Shown: positions 1 through 8,801 of the stretch, one piece after another
Position numbering within the stretch: the stretch's first letter is position 1
How the letters are laid out: each line of letters opens with the position of its first letter
From: an uncultured Pelagibacteraceae bacterium
Lineage (GTDB): Bacteria > Pseudomonadota > Alphaproteobacteria > Pelagibacterales > Pelagibacteraceae
Reading direction: 5' to 3'
NCBI GenBank assembly: GCA_902585415.1
Contig: CACIDN010000009.1
Coordinates: forward strand, 1 to 37,294
DNA length: 37,294 bases
Notes under the pieces: generated by a model
What the model saw: the letters and a program-made list of their open reading frames with translations, nothing else
Databases searched by the model: none
Told to the model about the DNA's origin: nothing
Program-made: the position numbers and the translations under genes

Positions 1-1
1 C

Positions 2-175
2 ATGTTCACATTGTTTAATTTTTTTATTTTATATAAAGTGACAAGCAGACAATACAACAAAGAGTATGCTAAGTTTGCTAAAAGATTTAGCTCTTTAAAT
101 TCAGACCAAATTATACTAGCTGAAAAACAATCAACAAATAGAACATTTGTAAGAACAGTTGCTCACAAAATCTAA
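2..175 (+). CDS. Unidentified short or 5'-truncated protein
   Basis: An open frame runs from an ATG at base 2 to a TAA at 173-175 and gives 57 residues. It has a hydrophobic start (about residues 2-12) and then a charged, mostly polar remainder ending in RTVAHKI. Because the window begins one base before the ATG, this may be the C-terminal part of a longer protein rather than a complete gene. It ends 9 bases before ccmE on the same strand, so it is probably in the same transcript. It does not resemble CcmD, the small protein one might expect near ccm genes. I do not recognise the family. Confidence 0.4.
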   Translation: MFTLFNFFILYKVTSRQYNKEYAKFAKRFSSLNSDQIILAEKQSTNRTFVRTVAHKI

Positions 176-184
176 TTTAGATTA

Positions 185-604
185 ATGTATGGTAAAAAAG
201 TTAGATTAAGAATTATATTTGTAATTTCAATTTTAACTACAATCATTCTTAGCGTCTACATTGTTTTAAAGCTATTAGAGGATGATGTTGTATATTTTAA
301 ATCACCAACTGAAATTAAACAGTCATCAGAGAGCATTACAAAAAAAATTAGAGTAGGAGGGATGGTAAAAAAAAATTCAATAACTGTAGATAATCAAAAA
401 GTTTTATTCATAATTACGGATTTTAAAAATGAAATAAATGTTATTTTTGTAGGCACAGTGCCAAATTTATTTCAAGAGGAAAAGGGAGTAGTAGCGGAAG
501 GGGTTTTGGAGGATAGGAATTTATTTATTGCTGATAAAATTTTGGCAAAGCATGATGAGAATTATATGCCTCCTGAGGTTAAAAAAAGTCTGGAGCAGAA
601 ATGA
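185..604 (+). CDS. ccmE: Cytochrome c-type biogenesis heme chaperone CcmE
   Basis: CcmE (CycJ) is the periplasmic heme chaperone of system I cytochrome c maturation. It binds heme covalently through a histidine and hands it to the CcmF/CcmH ligase. The 139-residue protein has an N-terminal membrane anchor (about residues 10-31), a beta-rich OB-fold body and the signature [10 protein letters not shown] near the C-terminus. H123 is the expected heme-attachment residue and Y127 the expected axial ligand. Length is normal for the family. Its stop overlaps the ccmF start as ATGA, so translation is probably coupled. ccmA, ccmB and ccmC are not in this window. Confidence 0.96.
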   Translation: MYGKKVRLRIIFVISILTTIILSVYIVLKLLEDDVVYFKSPTEIKQSSESITKKIRVGGMVKKNSITVDNQKVLFIITDFKNEINVIFVGTVPNLFQEEKGVVAEGVLEDRNLFIADKILAKHDENYMPPEVKKSLEQK

Positions 605-2484
605 TACTATCTAATATAGGTTTTCTATCTTTATTATTTGGGCTAATATCTTCTTTTATAGTTTTTTTGTGTACAGTTTTAAATATTAAAAAAAATTCAT
701 TAAACTTAGAAAAAAAAATTTATAAATTTCTTACACTGCAATTTTTTTTTGTTATTATAGGTTTTTTTATTTTATTATACTCATTTTTAATATCTGATTT
801 TAGTAATGAGACTGTCTATAATAATTCTCACTCTACAAAACCTGTTTTTTATAAGGTAACAGGTCTATGGGGTAATCATGAAGGAAGCTTGTTATTATGG
901 TTATTAGTACTTACAAGTTTTATGTTGTTTTTTTTCTTAAGTTCTAAAAACGAGCCAAAAAATTTTAGACTTTATACCGTAATATTTCATCAAATAATTG
1001 TTATTGGATTTTTTATATTTGTTCTAAAAACCTCAAACCCATTTGATATACTTTTTCCAATACCATCTGAAGGCCTTGGATTAAATCCAATACTTCAAGA
1101 TCCTGCACTAGCAATACATCCGCCAATCTTATACGTAGGTTATGTTGGAACATCAATTATATTTGCTTCTGCTCTAGCTGCAATGGTCACTGGTTATGTA
1201 AATAATATTTGGGCAAAAAATTTAAAAAAATGGGTTTTGATATCTTGGACATTTTTAACAGGTGGCATTCTTCTTGGTTCGATTTGGGCATATTATGAAT
1301 TAGGATGGGGAGGATTTTGGTTTTGGGATCCAGTTGAAAATATTTCTTTAATGCCATGGTTGAGTTTGACTGCCCTTTTACATTGTATATCAACTCTTGA
1401 GAAAAGAGATCTGCTTAAAAATTGGTCAATTATCTTAAGTATAGTGACATTTATGTTAAGTGTTACTGGAACATTTCTAGTAAGATCTGGAATTCTTAAT
1501 TCAGTTCACACTTTTGCAAATGATCCATCTAGAGGAATTTATATTCTAATTTTTCTGTTTGTTATAATATTCGTATCTTTTATAATTTTTTTAATTTTTG
1601 AAAGCAAAAATTTAGAAAATAAAAAAGAAATTTTTTTTCTAAGCAAAGAAACTTCAGTTTTGATAAATAACTGGTTTATGATTTATTTTTTAAGTGTAGT
1701 CTTAATTGGAACTGTATATCCAATATTTTTAGATGTAATTACTTCAGAAAAAATTTCTGTTGGACCTCCATTTTATCATAAACTTTTAATACCTTTTTTA
1801 GTTCCATTTTTTTTGTTTATGTCTGTTGGGCCAAGTATGAGTTGGATTAAAACTAATTTAAAGTTTAAAATTAGTTATGTTTATTATTTCTTATTTACTT
1901 TAATCTTAACAATCATAACTATTTATTTTTTGTCTCAAAAAGATATTTTGATTAAAATTTTAATTTTTTCATTAGTTTTTTTAACCATCAAAACAATTGT
2001 CAACTTTTTAAAAAAAAATACAAATCATGCACAAAATCTATCACATTTGGGTTTTGCGATGTTAATGTTATCAATATTATTTAATGCTGTTACTTCTACA
2101 GAAACTATAAAGAATATTAAAGTTGGTGAAAGTTTTATCTCAAAAAATGATAAAATTACTTTTGAGGAAATTAAAACTAACGAAAAGAAAAATTATTCTT
2201 CAATAATTGGCACTTTTGAGATAAAAAATGTTAATGATAAAATAATTAAACTCTATCCTGAAATCAGAATTTATAATCAACCAGTCATTGCAACTAGTGA
2301 AGCAGCAATTAAAACGACTTTATTTAAAGACAGGTTTATAACAATTAACTTAATTAAGGATGAGCAACTATTTAATGTTAGATATCAGAACAAACCATTT
2401 ATGATTTGGATATGGATTTCTACTTTAATAATAATATTTGGAGGTGCATTTGCAATTTTTAATAAAAAAAAAAATTACTCTTAG
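601..2484 (+). CDS. ccmF: Heme lyase/cytochrome c maturation protein CcmF
   Basis: CcmF is the integral membrane core of the system I cytochrome c synthetase; it receives heme from CcmE and attaches it to apocytochrome CXXCH motifs with CcmH. The 627-residue protein is polytopic throughout. It carries the family landmarks WGNHEGS (about 90-96), the conserved HPP region at H172, and the tryptophan-rich WWD heme-handling segment [19 protein letters not shown] (about 228-246), followed by a conserved [12 protein letters not shown] loop. A periplasmic domain lies near the C-terminus before a final helix. It overlaps ccmE by 4 bases and its 3' end contains the likely start and ribosome binding site of ccmG. 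Slightly compact but complete for the family. Confidence 0.97.
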   Translation: MILSNIGFLSLLFGLISSFIVFLCTVLNIKKNSLNLEKKIYKFLTLQFFFVIIGFFILLYSFLISDFSNETVYNNSHSTKPVFYKVTGLWGNHEGSLLLWLLVLTSFMLFFFLSSKNEPKNFRLYTVIFHQIIVIGFFIFVLKTSNPFDILFPIPSEGLGLNPILQDPALAIHPPILYVGYVGTSIIFASALAAMVTGYVNNIWAKNLKKWVLISWTFLTGGILLGSIWAYYELGWGGFWFWDPVENISLMPWLSLTALLHCISTLEKRDLLKNWSIILSIVTFMLSVTGTFLVRSGILNSVHTFANDPSRGIYILIFLFVIIFVSFIIFLIFESKNLENKKEIFFLSKETSVLINNWFMIYFLSVVLIGTVYPIFLDVITSEKISVGPPFYHKLLIPFLVPFFLFMSVGPSMSWIKTNLKFKISYVYYFLFTLILTIITIYFLSQKDILIKILIFSLVFLTIKTIVNFLKKNTNHAQNLSHLGFAMLMLSILFNAVTSTETIKNIKVGESFISKNDKITFEEIKTNEKKNYSSIIGTFEIKNVNDKIIKLYPEIRIYNQPVIATSEAAIKTTLFKDRFITINLIKDEQLFNVRYQNKPFMIWIWISTLIIIFGGAFAIFNKKKNYS

Positions 2485-2995
2485 TTTTTTAATATTAGTT
2501 TTTTTAATATTTTGCTTTCTAATTCTCAACAAAGCACTGAATATGGATAAAATATATTCACCCATATTTAAAAATCAAAAAACAACCTACTTAACAAATT
2601 TCAAACTACCAGAATTATATTCATATAATCAAACACAGTTAATTGAAGTTATTAAAGATAAAGAATTTTCCATTGTAAATATATGGGCCTCATGGTGTGC
2701 TCCTTGTCGAGAGGAAAATGATTATCTCAAAAGTTTAAGTAGTATAGGTTCATTACAAATTATAGGTATAAATTACAAAGATAAAAAAAAAAATGCTATA
2801 AAATTTTTAAATGATTATGGCAATCCTTTTAAATACAATTTAGTAGATAAAGATGGAGTAGAGTCTATTAATTTGGGTGCCTACGGTGTTCCGGAGACTC
2901 TGTTAATTAACAAAAATAGAAAAATTTTATTTAAAATAATCGGACCAATAAACAATGATCACGTAAAAAAAATTAGGGAGATTATAAATGGTTAA
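2450..2995 (+). CDS. ccmG: Thiol:disulfide interchange protein CcmG/DsbE
   Basis: CcmG is a membrane-anchored periplasmic thioredoxin that reduces the apocytochrome c heme-binding cysteines (directly or through CcmH) before heme ligation. An N-terminal helix (roughly residues 10-28) is followed by a thioredoxin fold with NIWASWCAPCRE as the active site and the cis-proline loop YGVPET. No ATG fits the anchor: the open frame has TTG at 2438, GTG at 2444 and TTG at 2450. I chose TTG 2450 because GGAGGT at 2440-2445 lies 4 bases upstream; the earlier candidates would overlap that site. The gene begins inside the end of ccmF and overlaps ccmH by 8 bases. Function is secure; the start is uncertain by up to four codons. 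Confidence 0.93.
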   Translation: MQFLIKKKITLSFLILVFLIFCFLILNKALNMDKIYSPIFKNQKTTYLTNFKLPELYSYNQTQLIEVIKDKEFSIVNIWASWCAPCREENDYLKSLSSIGSLQIIGINYKDKKKNAIKFLNDYGNPFKYNLVDKDGVESINLGAYGVPETLLINKNRKILFKIIGPINNDHVKKIREIING

Positions 2996-3371
2996 AAAAA
3001 GAATTTTAGTCTTTTTATTTTTATTTATTAATTTTATTGGAAATTGTTATTCTGAAACAGAGCCTTACTCAAAACTAGAAAATAATATTGCAAAAAATTT
3101 AAGATGTCTCATTTGTCAAGGTCAGTCTATATACGACTCCAACTCAGAATTTGCACTAAGTATGAGAGTTTACATTAAAGATCAAATAAATAGTGGCTAC
3201 TCTGAAAGTCAAATTTATAATATGTTAGTCAAAAAATATGGTCAGTGGATTGTTTATGATCCTGGATATTCAAAAAAAACCTTTTTATTGTGGTTTATAC
3301 CAATATTGTTTTTTTTATTAGGTGGTGCAATAATATATTTAAGAATATATAAGAGTAAAAAATATGAATAA
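2988..3371 (+). CDS. ccmH: Cytochrome c-type biogenesis protein CcmH (CycL)
   Basis: CcmH is the thiol-redox partner in system I cytochrome c maturation and forms the ligation complex with CcmF. The 127-residue protein has a signal peptide (about 1-22), the signature LRCLICQGQS with redox cysteines C40 and C43, a short helical bundle, and a C-terminal membrane helix (about 99-118). This is the short form, without the fused CcmI/TPR domain of the E. coli protein; no separate ccmI is seen in the window. Eight-base overlaps with ccmG and with the following gene indicate one transcript. Confidence 0.96.
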   Translation: MVKKRILVFLFLFINFIGNCYSETEPYSKLENNIAKNLRCLICQGQSIYDSNSEFALSMRVYIKDQINSGYSESQIYNMLVKKYGQWIVYDPGYSKKTFLLWFIPILFFLLGGAIIYLRIYKSKKYE

Positions 3372-3882
3372 TTTTTTTAAATTTTTAATTGTATTTTTCT
3401 GTATTTTAATGATTTTTAAAAAATCATTCGGCGATGAAGAAAAACAAATTGATGATGGTCACAAATATAATATTTACACTGGAATGTTTGATTTCAGTGA
3501 TGAGGGAAAAAAATCGCAAATTATTGGTTTACAACATTTAAACGATAATCTTTTTAGAGATAGTTTTATAGGCACAATAAAGCCTGTTACTGGTTTTATG
3601 TTAACTGCTGATACAGCAACATATCTTTATACAGGCATACAAGCAGAGTATAAGATTGGTAAATTGAATTTAATACCTAGTTTTACACCTGGTTTATATC
3701 ATGAGGGTGATGGAAAGGATCTTGGTCATCTAGTTGAGTTTAAAAGTGAGCTCCAATTATCACTAGATTTATCACCAACCACAGAATTTGGTTTTTCATA
3801 TAATCATTTATCTAATGCTAGTTTAGGAGAAAAAAATCCTGGGGCAAATAGTTATATGTTTAATTTCTTAAAAAACTTCTAA
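3364..3882 (+). CDS. PagL-like lipid A 3-O-deacylase/acyloxyacyl hydrolase family protein
   Basis: This 172-residue protein has a cleavable-looking signal peptide (about 1-23) and alternating amphipathic strands ending in an aromatic residue (NF), typical of an eight-stranded outer-membrane barrel. The segment YNHLSNASLGEKNPGANS near 147-163 resembles the active-site strand of PagL, where H148 and S150 would be the catalytic His and Ser. As I recall the P. aeruginosa enzyme, its catalytic Glu lies 12 residues after the Ser; that place here is N162, so the acid residue is not evident. PagL removes the 3-O acyl chain from lipid A in the outer membrane. It overlaps ccmH by 8 bases, so it is co-transcribed with the ccm genes. 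Family call is fairly good; activity is unproven. Confidence 0.75.
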   Translation: MNNFFKFLIVFFCILMIFKKSFGDEEKQIDDGHKYNIYTGMFDFSDEGKKSQIIGLQHLNDNLFRDSFIGTIKPVTGFMLTADTATYLYTGIQAEYKIGKLNLIPSFTPGLYHEGDGKDLGHLVEFKSELQLSLDLSPTTEFGFSYNHLSNASLGEKNPGANSYMFNFLKNF

Positions 3883-3890
3883 ATAATATT

Positions 3891-5042
3891 ATGAATTTAA
3901 AAAATTGTCATAATTTTAATGATTTTAGATCTTTAGCGAAAAGAAAATTACCGTCTCCAATATTTCATTATATTGATGGTGCAGCTGATGACGAAGTTAC
4001 ATACAATCGAAATACATCTGCATTCAATGATGTAGACCTTGTTCCAAATGTACTAAGAGGTGTTGAGAATGTAGATTTATCTACAACAATTTTTGGAAAA
4101 AAAATTGATTTACCTTTTTATTGCTCTCCAACTGCGTTGCAAAGATTATTTCATTATGATGGTGAAAGAGCAGTTGGCAAGGCAGCTCAAAAATTTAATA
4201 CAATGTTTGGCGTTTCGGCTTTAGCTACAGTAAGTGTGGAAGAAATATCTTCCTTAGTTGATACACCAAAAATGTTTCAATTTTACTTTCATAAGGATAG
4301 AGGATTAAATGACTCCTGTTTAGAAAGAGCAAAAGCAGCTAAATTTGATGTGATGGCCTTAACTGTAGATACTATAACAGGTGGAAACCGTGAAAGGGAT
4401 TTAAGAACTGGATTCACCTCACCACCAAAGCTTACTTTATCAAGTTTATTTAGTTTTGCGACTAAACCTATGTGGGGAATAAATTATCTTACAAAAGGAA
4501 AATTTGAATTACCACATTTACAGGACTTTGTTAAAGAAGGCACTAGCACAAACTCCTCAATTGGGAACTACTTTTCTACCATGTTAGATCAGTCTATGAA
4601 TTGGAATGACGCTGAAAAATTATGTTCTAAGTGGGGTGGTCATTTTGCACTAAAAGGAATTATGAGTGTAGAGGATGCAAAAAAAGCAGTTGATATAGGA
4701 TGTACTGGCATAATGGTTTCAAATCATGGAGGAAGACAACTTGATGGATCTAGATCTCCTTTTGATCAAATAGCAGAAATAGTTGATGCTGTTGGAGATA
4801 AAATTGATGTTATTTGTGAAGGTGGATTCCAAAGAGGCACGCATATGCTTAAAGCTTTATCACTAGGAGCTAAAGCTTGCGCTGGTGGAAGATTGTATCT
4901 TTATGCTTTAGCAGCTGCAGGTCAAGCTGGGGTAGAGAGAGCCTTAGGACAATATAAAGCTGAATTGCAAAGAGATATGAAATTAATGGGTTGCACTAAA
5001 ATAAGTGACCTAAGCAGAAGCAATTTAAGATTTAGAAAATAG
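3891..5042 (+). CDS. lldD: FMN-dependent alpha-hydroxyacid dehydrogenase (LldD-like), copy 1
   Basis: This family oxidises L-2-hydroxy acids (L-lactate, glycolate and similar) to 2-oxo acids, passing electrons to the respiratory chain or oxygen. The 383-residue protein has the family TIM-barrel landmarks: FHYIDGAADDE with the substrate tyrosine, QFYFHKDR, LTVDT followed by GNRERD, FALKG with the FMN lysine, and SNHGGRQLDGSRSPFDQ with the catalytic histidine and substrate arginine. The usual DGGIRRG phosphate loop is altered to EGGFQRG, but the later GR is kept. It is followed by a paralogue joined by TAGTG. The exact substrate cannot be read from sequence; lactate is the default, and lldD is used in the broad sense. 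Confidence 0.88.
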   Translation: MNLKNCHNFNDFRSLAKRKLPSPIFHYIDGAADDEVTYNRNTSAFNDVDLVPNVLRGVENVDLSTTIFGKKIDLPFYCSPTALQRLFHYDGERAVGKAAQKFNTMFGVSALATVSVEEISSLVDTPKMFQFYFHKDRGLNDSCLERAKAAKFDVMALTVDTITGGNRERDLRTGFTSPPKLTLSSLFSFATKPMWGINYLTKGKFELPHLQDFVKEGTSTNSSIGNYFSTMLDQSMNWNDAEKLCSKWGGHFALKGIMSVEDAKKAVDIGCTGIMVSNHGGRQLDGSRSPFDQIAEIVDAVGDKIDVICEGGFQRGTHMLKALSLGAKACAGGRLYLYALAAAGQAGVERALGQYKAELQRDMKLMGCTKISDLSRSNLRFRK

Positions 5043-6199
5043 TGAGTTTAAAAAATTGTTATAATTTTGAGGACTTTAGAAAATTAGCAAAAAAAAAATT
5101 ACCATCACCAATTTTTCATTATATAGACGGGGGTGCTGATGATGAGTCGACCTTGAGAAGGAATACAGACTCTTTTAACGAATGTGATTTAGTTCCCAAT
5201 ATTCTAGCTAGTGTTGGTAAACCAGACTTATCAACGACCTTGTTTGGAAGAAAAATAGATATGCCTATTTTTCTTTCGCCTGCTGCTATGCAGAGACTTT
5301 ATCATCCTGAGGGAGATAAAGCCTCAGCAAGAGCTGCTGAAAAATATGGAACTTTTTATAGCATGTCATCGATGGGTAACAACTCCATTGAGGAAATTTC
5401 TAATATTTCAAGTGGTCCAAAGTTATTTCAGCTTTATGTACATAAAGATCGTTCGATTTCTGACGATTTAATTGAGAGATCAAGGAGATCTGGTTTTGAT
5501 GCGATGTGTTTGACAGTAGATACCTTAGTAGCAGGAAACAGAGAAAAAGATCATAGAACAGGTTTTACAACACCTCCAAAGTTAACTTTAAAAAGCTTAA
5601 TGAGTTTTGCAATGCGTCCTGGGTGGGTATTTAATTATCTAACTGGCAAAAGATTTGAACTTTCAAATGTAAAAAAAAAAACTGATAAAGGTACAAATAT
5701 TGCGAAGTCAGTAATAGAATATATAAATGAGCAGTATGATCCAGCTATGAACTGGAAAGACGCAGAATATTGCGCAAAAAAATGGAGTGGTCCATTCGCT
5801 CTAAAGGGAGTAATGTCAGTGGAAGATGCTAAAAGAGCTGTCGATATTGGATGTACAGCAATAATGATATCAAACCATGGTGGGCGTCAACTTGATGGAT
5901 CTCGTTCTCCTTTTGATCAAGTTAAAGCTATTTCAGATGCTGTTGGAGATAGATTAGAGATTATTTTAGATGGAGGAATTAGACGGGGAACCCATGTTTT
6001 AAAGGCTATTGCAGCAGGGGCAAAAGCATGTAGCTTTGGAAAAATGTTTTTGTTCTCTTTAGCCGCAGGTGGTCAAAAAGGTGTTGAGCATCTGCTTCAA
6101 AACATGCACGATGAGATTGACAGAAACATGGTTTTAATGGGATGTAAAAATTTAAAAGAGTTGAATAGAACAAAATTAATTTATAGAAATAGTAAATAA
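5042..6199 (+). CDS. lldD: FMN-dependent alpha-hydroxyacid dehydrogenase (LldD-like), copy 2
   Basis: This 385-residue paralogue of the preceding gene starts at a GTG that shares its G with the upstream TAG stop (TAGTG), so the pair is translationally coupled. Catalytic landmarks are all present: FHYIDGGADDE, QLYVHKDR, LTVDT with GNREKD, FALKG, and SNHGGRQLDGSRSPFDQ. Unlike copy 1 it keeps the standard DGGIRRG FMN-phosphate loop, but has GK where family members usually have GR a few residues later. The two copies are very similar in the first 80 residues and more different in the middle and in the loop before the FALKG lysine, consistent with an old duplication and divergent substrate preference (inferred). 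Confidence 0.88.
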   Translation: MSLKNCYNFEDFRKLAKKKLPSPIFHYIDGGADDESTLRRNTDSFNECDLVPNILASVGKPDLSTTLFGRKIDMPIFLSPAAMQRLYHPEGDKASARAAEKYGTFYSMSSMGNNSIEEISNISSGPKLFQLYVHKDRSISDDLIERSRRSGFDAMCLTVDTLVAGNREKDHRTGFTTPPKLTLKSLMSFAMRPGWVFNYLTGKRFELSNVKKKTDKGTNIAKSVIEYINEQYDPAMNWKDAEYCAKKWSGPFALKGVMSVEDAKRAVDIGCTAIMISNHGGRQLDGSRSPFDQVKAISDAVGDRLEIILDGGIRRGTHVLKAIAAGAKACSFGKMFLFSLAAGGQKGVEHLLQNMHDEIDRNMVLMGCKNLKELNRTKLIYRNSK

Positions 6200-6213
6200 T
6201 TTAAAAAAAATTT

Positions 6214-7377
6214 ATGAAATTAGCAAAAAGCTTAAATAGATTAGGAACCGAAACTGCTTTTTCTGTTCTAGCAGAAGCTAAAAAAATAGAGGCTACTGGC
6301 AAACCAATGATACATCTTGGGTTGGGCCAACCTGATTTTAAAACTCCAAAGCATGTAGTTGAAGCAGCAAAAAAAGCTTTAGATGATGGTCATCATGGTT
6401 ATGTTTTATCAAACGGAATTTTAGAATGTAGACAAGCAGTTTCAAGAAAAATTAAAAAACTTTATAATCAAGATGTTGATCCTGAAAGAATTATTATAAT
6501 GCCAGGGGGCAAACCAACAATGCATTATGCAATACAGTGTTTTGGTGAACCAGGGGTAGAAATAATTCATCCAACACCTGCTTTTCCAATTTATGAATCT
6601 ATGATTAATTACACAGGCTCAACTCCTGTTCCCTATGATCTTACCAAAGATAAAGATTTAAAGTTTAATGCAGAAGAAATATTGTCTTTAATCACTGAAA
6701 AAACAAGACTACTAATACTTATTAATCCAAACAATCCAACTGGAAGTTTCGTAGAAAAATCTGAAATTGATAAGCTTGCACAAGGTTTAGAGAAACATCC
6801 TCATGTTACAATTTTAAGTGACGAAATTTATAGTAGGCAAATTTTTGATGGAAAAGAGATGCCAACTTTTTTTAATTACCCTAAATTGAAAGATAGATTA
6901 ATTGTTTTAGAGGGTTGGAGCAAAGCATACTCCATGACTGGTTGGAGATTAGGTTGGAGTTTTTGGCCAGAACATTTAGTAGAGCATGTAAATAAATTGT
7001 TGATTAATAGCGTTTCTTGTGTAAATGCGGCTGCTCAGTTTGCAGGAATTGCAGCTTTAGATGGACCAGATGACTCAATTCATGAAATGATGGAAAAATT
7101 TACGGCTAGAAGAAATCTTATTCACAAAGGATTAAATGATTTACCTGGCATTGAATGTAGCCTACCTGGAGGAGCGTTTTATGCATTTCCAAACGTTAAA
7201 GGAACCGGAATGAGTGGTAAAGAATTTTGCAAAAAAGCTATGCACGAAGCAGGTGTAGCCATTGTTCCAGGAACAGCATTTGGTCAAACTTGCCAAGATT
7301 ACGTAAGATTTAGTTTTGCTGCTTCGAGAGATAACATTTCCAAAGCATTAGACAATATAAAAAAAATGCTTAAATAA
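6214..7377 (+). CDS. Class I/II PLP-dependent aminotransferase
   Basis: This 387-residue fold-type I aminotransferase interconverts an amino acid and a 2-oxo acid. Visible landmarks are LGLGQPDF near 35-42, NPNNPTG (171-177) containing the PLP-contacting Asn, SDEIY (D203, Y206), and SKAYSMTGWRLGW with the Schiff-base lysine K237; VRFSF near the C-terminus supplies the carboxylate-binding arginine. The overall pattern is that of aspartate/alanine-type class I enzymes, but specificity is not readable. It starts 14 bases after the second FMN dehydrogenase, so it could aminate the 2-oxo acid those enzymes produce (for example pyruvate to alanine or glyoxylate to glycine); this link is inferred from context. 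Confidence 0.9.
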   Translation: MKLAKSLNRLGTETAFSVLAEAKKIEATGKPMIHLGLGQPDFKTPKHVVEAAKKALDDGHHGYVLSNGILECRQAVSRKIKKLYNQDVDPERIIIMPGGKPTMHYAIQCFGEPGVEIIHPTPAFPIYESMINYTGSTPVPYDLTKDKDLKFNAEEILSLITEKTRLLILINPNNPTGSFVEKSEIDKLAQGLEKHPHVTILSDEIYSRQIFDGKEMPTFFNYPKLKDRLIVLEGWSKAYSMTGWRLGWSFWPEHLVEHVNKLLINSVSCVNAAAQFAGIAALDGPDDSIHEMMEKFTARRNLIHKGLNDLPGIECSLPGGAFYAFPNVKGTGMSGKEFCKKAMHEAGVAIVPGTAFGQTCQDYVRFSFAASRDNISKALDNIKKMLK

Positions 7378-7419
7378 ATAAGTATTTTTTTTATTGAATT
7401 TATATAGTATCATTATTTA

Positions 7420-8793
7420 ATGAATAACGAAGTTCAATCAGAATTAAAGAAAATATTAAACACAAGGTTTTCTCAGTCCGAGTCAACAAGACTAACATAT
7501 TCAAGAGGAGAAGACACTTACGATCCTATTTTATCTAAAGCCGTAGTGTTCCCAGAGACAAACGAGGAAGTTTCAAAAATATTAAAAATTTGTAATGAAC
7601 ATAAAATACCTGTGGTACCTTTTGGTACTGGTACCTCCCTTGAGGGGAATGTGGTTGGAAATGAGCAAGGAATAACAATTTCACTTGAGAAAATGAATAA
7701 AATACTAAGTGTAAATGTTGAGGATTTTGATTGCAAGGTTCAAGCCTGTGTAACAAGAGAACAGTTAAATGAGTATTTAAGAGAAGATGGTGTTTTTTTT
7801 CCAATTGATCCAGGAGCCAATGCCGCAATTGGTGGTATGGCTGCTACTTCTGCATCAGGAACTATGGCAGTAAAATATGGCACCATGAAAACAGTAATAT
7901 CTGGACTAACAGTTGTTTTACCAAACGGTGAAATTATTAAAACAGGTAGTAGAACAAAAAAAACTTCTGCTGGATATAATTTAACAAATTTATTTATTGG
8001 TTCTGAAGGTACCTTAGGAATAATTACAGAAGTTCAACTAAGGCTTTCACCAATTCCAGAAAGTATTATGAGTGCAGTTTGTCATTTTAAAACTTTAGAA
8101 GACGCAGTAAAAACAGCTCAAGAAGTAATTCAATATGGCATACCCATAGCAAGAATTGAAATGCTTAATAAAGATCAGATGGAAATAAGTATAGAATATT
8201 CGAAACTCAAAGATGTTGAAGCTACTCCAACATTATTTTTTGAGTTTCATGGCTCTGAGATATCAAATAAAGAGTCGATAGATGTTGTTGAGGAGATTTC
8301 TAAAAATAACAATGGCAGCTCCTTTAAATGGGCTAAAGATTTAGCTGAAAGAAACAAACTGTGGCAAGCAAGATGGGACGTTTATTATTCGGTTAAAGCT
8401 CAAATTAACAATGGTAGAGTTTATTCAACTGATGTTTGTTTGCCTATTTCTAAGATTACCGAGTGTGTAAATTTTGCAGATGCTGAAGCTAAGAAGTTTG
8501 GCCTAAGAGCTCCTATGGTTGGCCATTTGGGTGATGGTAATTTTCATGTATTACTCCCTTATGATCCAGAAAAAAAAGAGACTTATCAAAAAATAAGACA
8601 ATTTAGCGATATACTTATTGAAAAAACATTGGAACTAGAAGGCACTATTACAGGAGAACACGGAGTTGGGCTTCATAAAAAAGATTATCTTCTTAAAGAA
8701 CATGGCGACAACCTACCTGTCATGAAATCTATAAAAAGAACAATTGACCCGAATAATATAATGAATCCTGGTAAGATTTTCGACTTAAATTAA
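7420..8793 (+). CDS. FAD-linked D-2-hydroxyacid dehydrogenase (D-lactate dehydrogenase/GlcD family)
   Basis: This 457-residue flavoprotein has an N-terminal FAD-binding PCMH domain (PVVPFGTGTSLEGNV near 65-79; DPGANAAIGGMAATSASGT near 130-148; IGSEGTLGIITEV near 190) and a C-terminal FAD-oxidase domain with MVGHLGDGNFHV and GEHGVGLHK, the motifs that carry metal- and substrate-binding histidines. The family includes mitochondrial-type D-lactate dehydrogenase and the glycolate oxidase GlcD subunit. A single polypeptide without glcE or glcF next to it favours the D-lactate dehydrogenase type. With the two L-type enzymes upstream, this locus could oxidise both stereoisomers of a 2-hydroxy acid. 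Confidence 0.87.
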   Translation: MNNEVQSELKKILNTRFSQSESTRLTYSRGEDTYDPILSKAVVFPETNEEVSKILKICNEHKIPVVPFGTGTSLEGNVVGNEQGITISLEKMNKILSVNVEDFDCKVQACVTREQLNEYLREDGVFFPIDPGANAAIGGMAATSASGTMAVKYGTMKTVISGLTVVLPNGEIIKTGSRTKKTSAGYNLTNLFIGSEGTLGIITEVQLRLSPIPESIMSAVCHFKTLEDAVKTAQEVIQYGIPIARIEMLNKDQMEISIEYSKLKDVEATPTLFFEFHGSEISNKESIDVVEEISKNNNGSSFKWAKDLAERNKLWQARWDVYYSVKAQINNGRVYSTDVCLPISKITECVNFADAEAKKFGLRAPMVGHLGDGNFHVLLPYDPEKKETYQKIRQFSDILIEKTLELEGTITGEHGVGLHKKDYLLKEHGDNLPVMKSIKRTIDPNNIMNPGKIFDLN

Positions 8794-8801
8794 TAAGTTG
8801 A

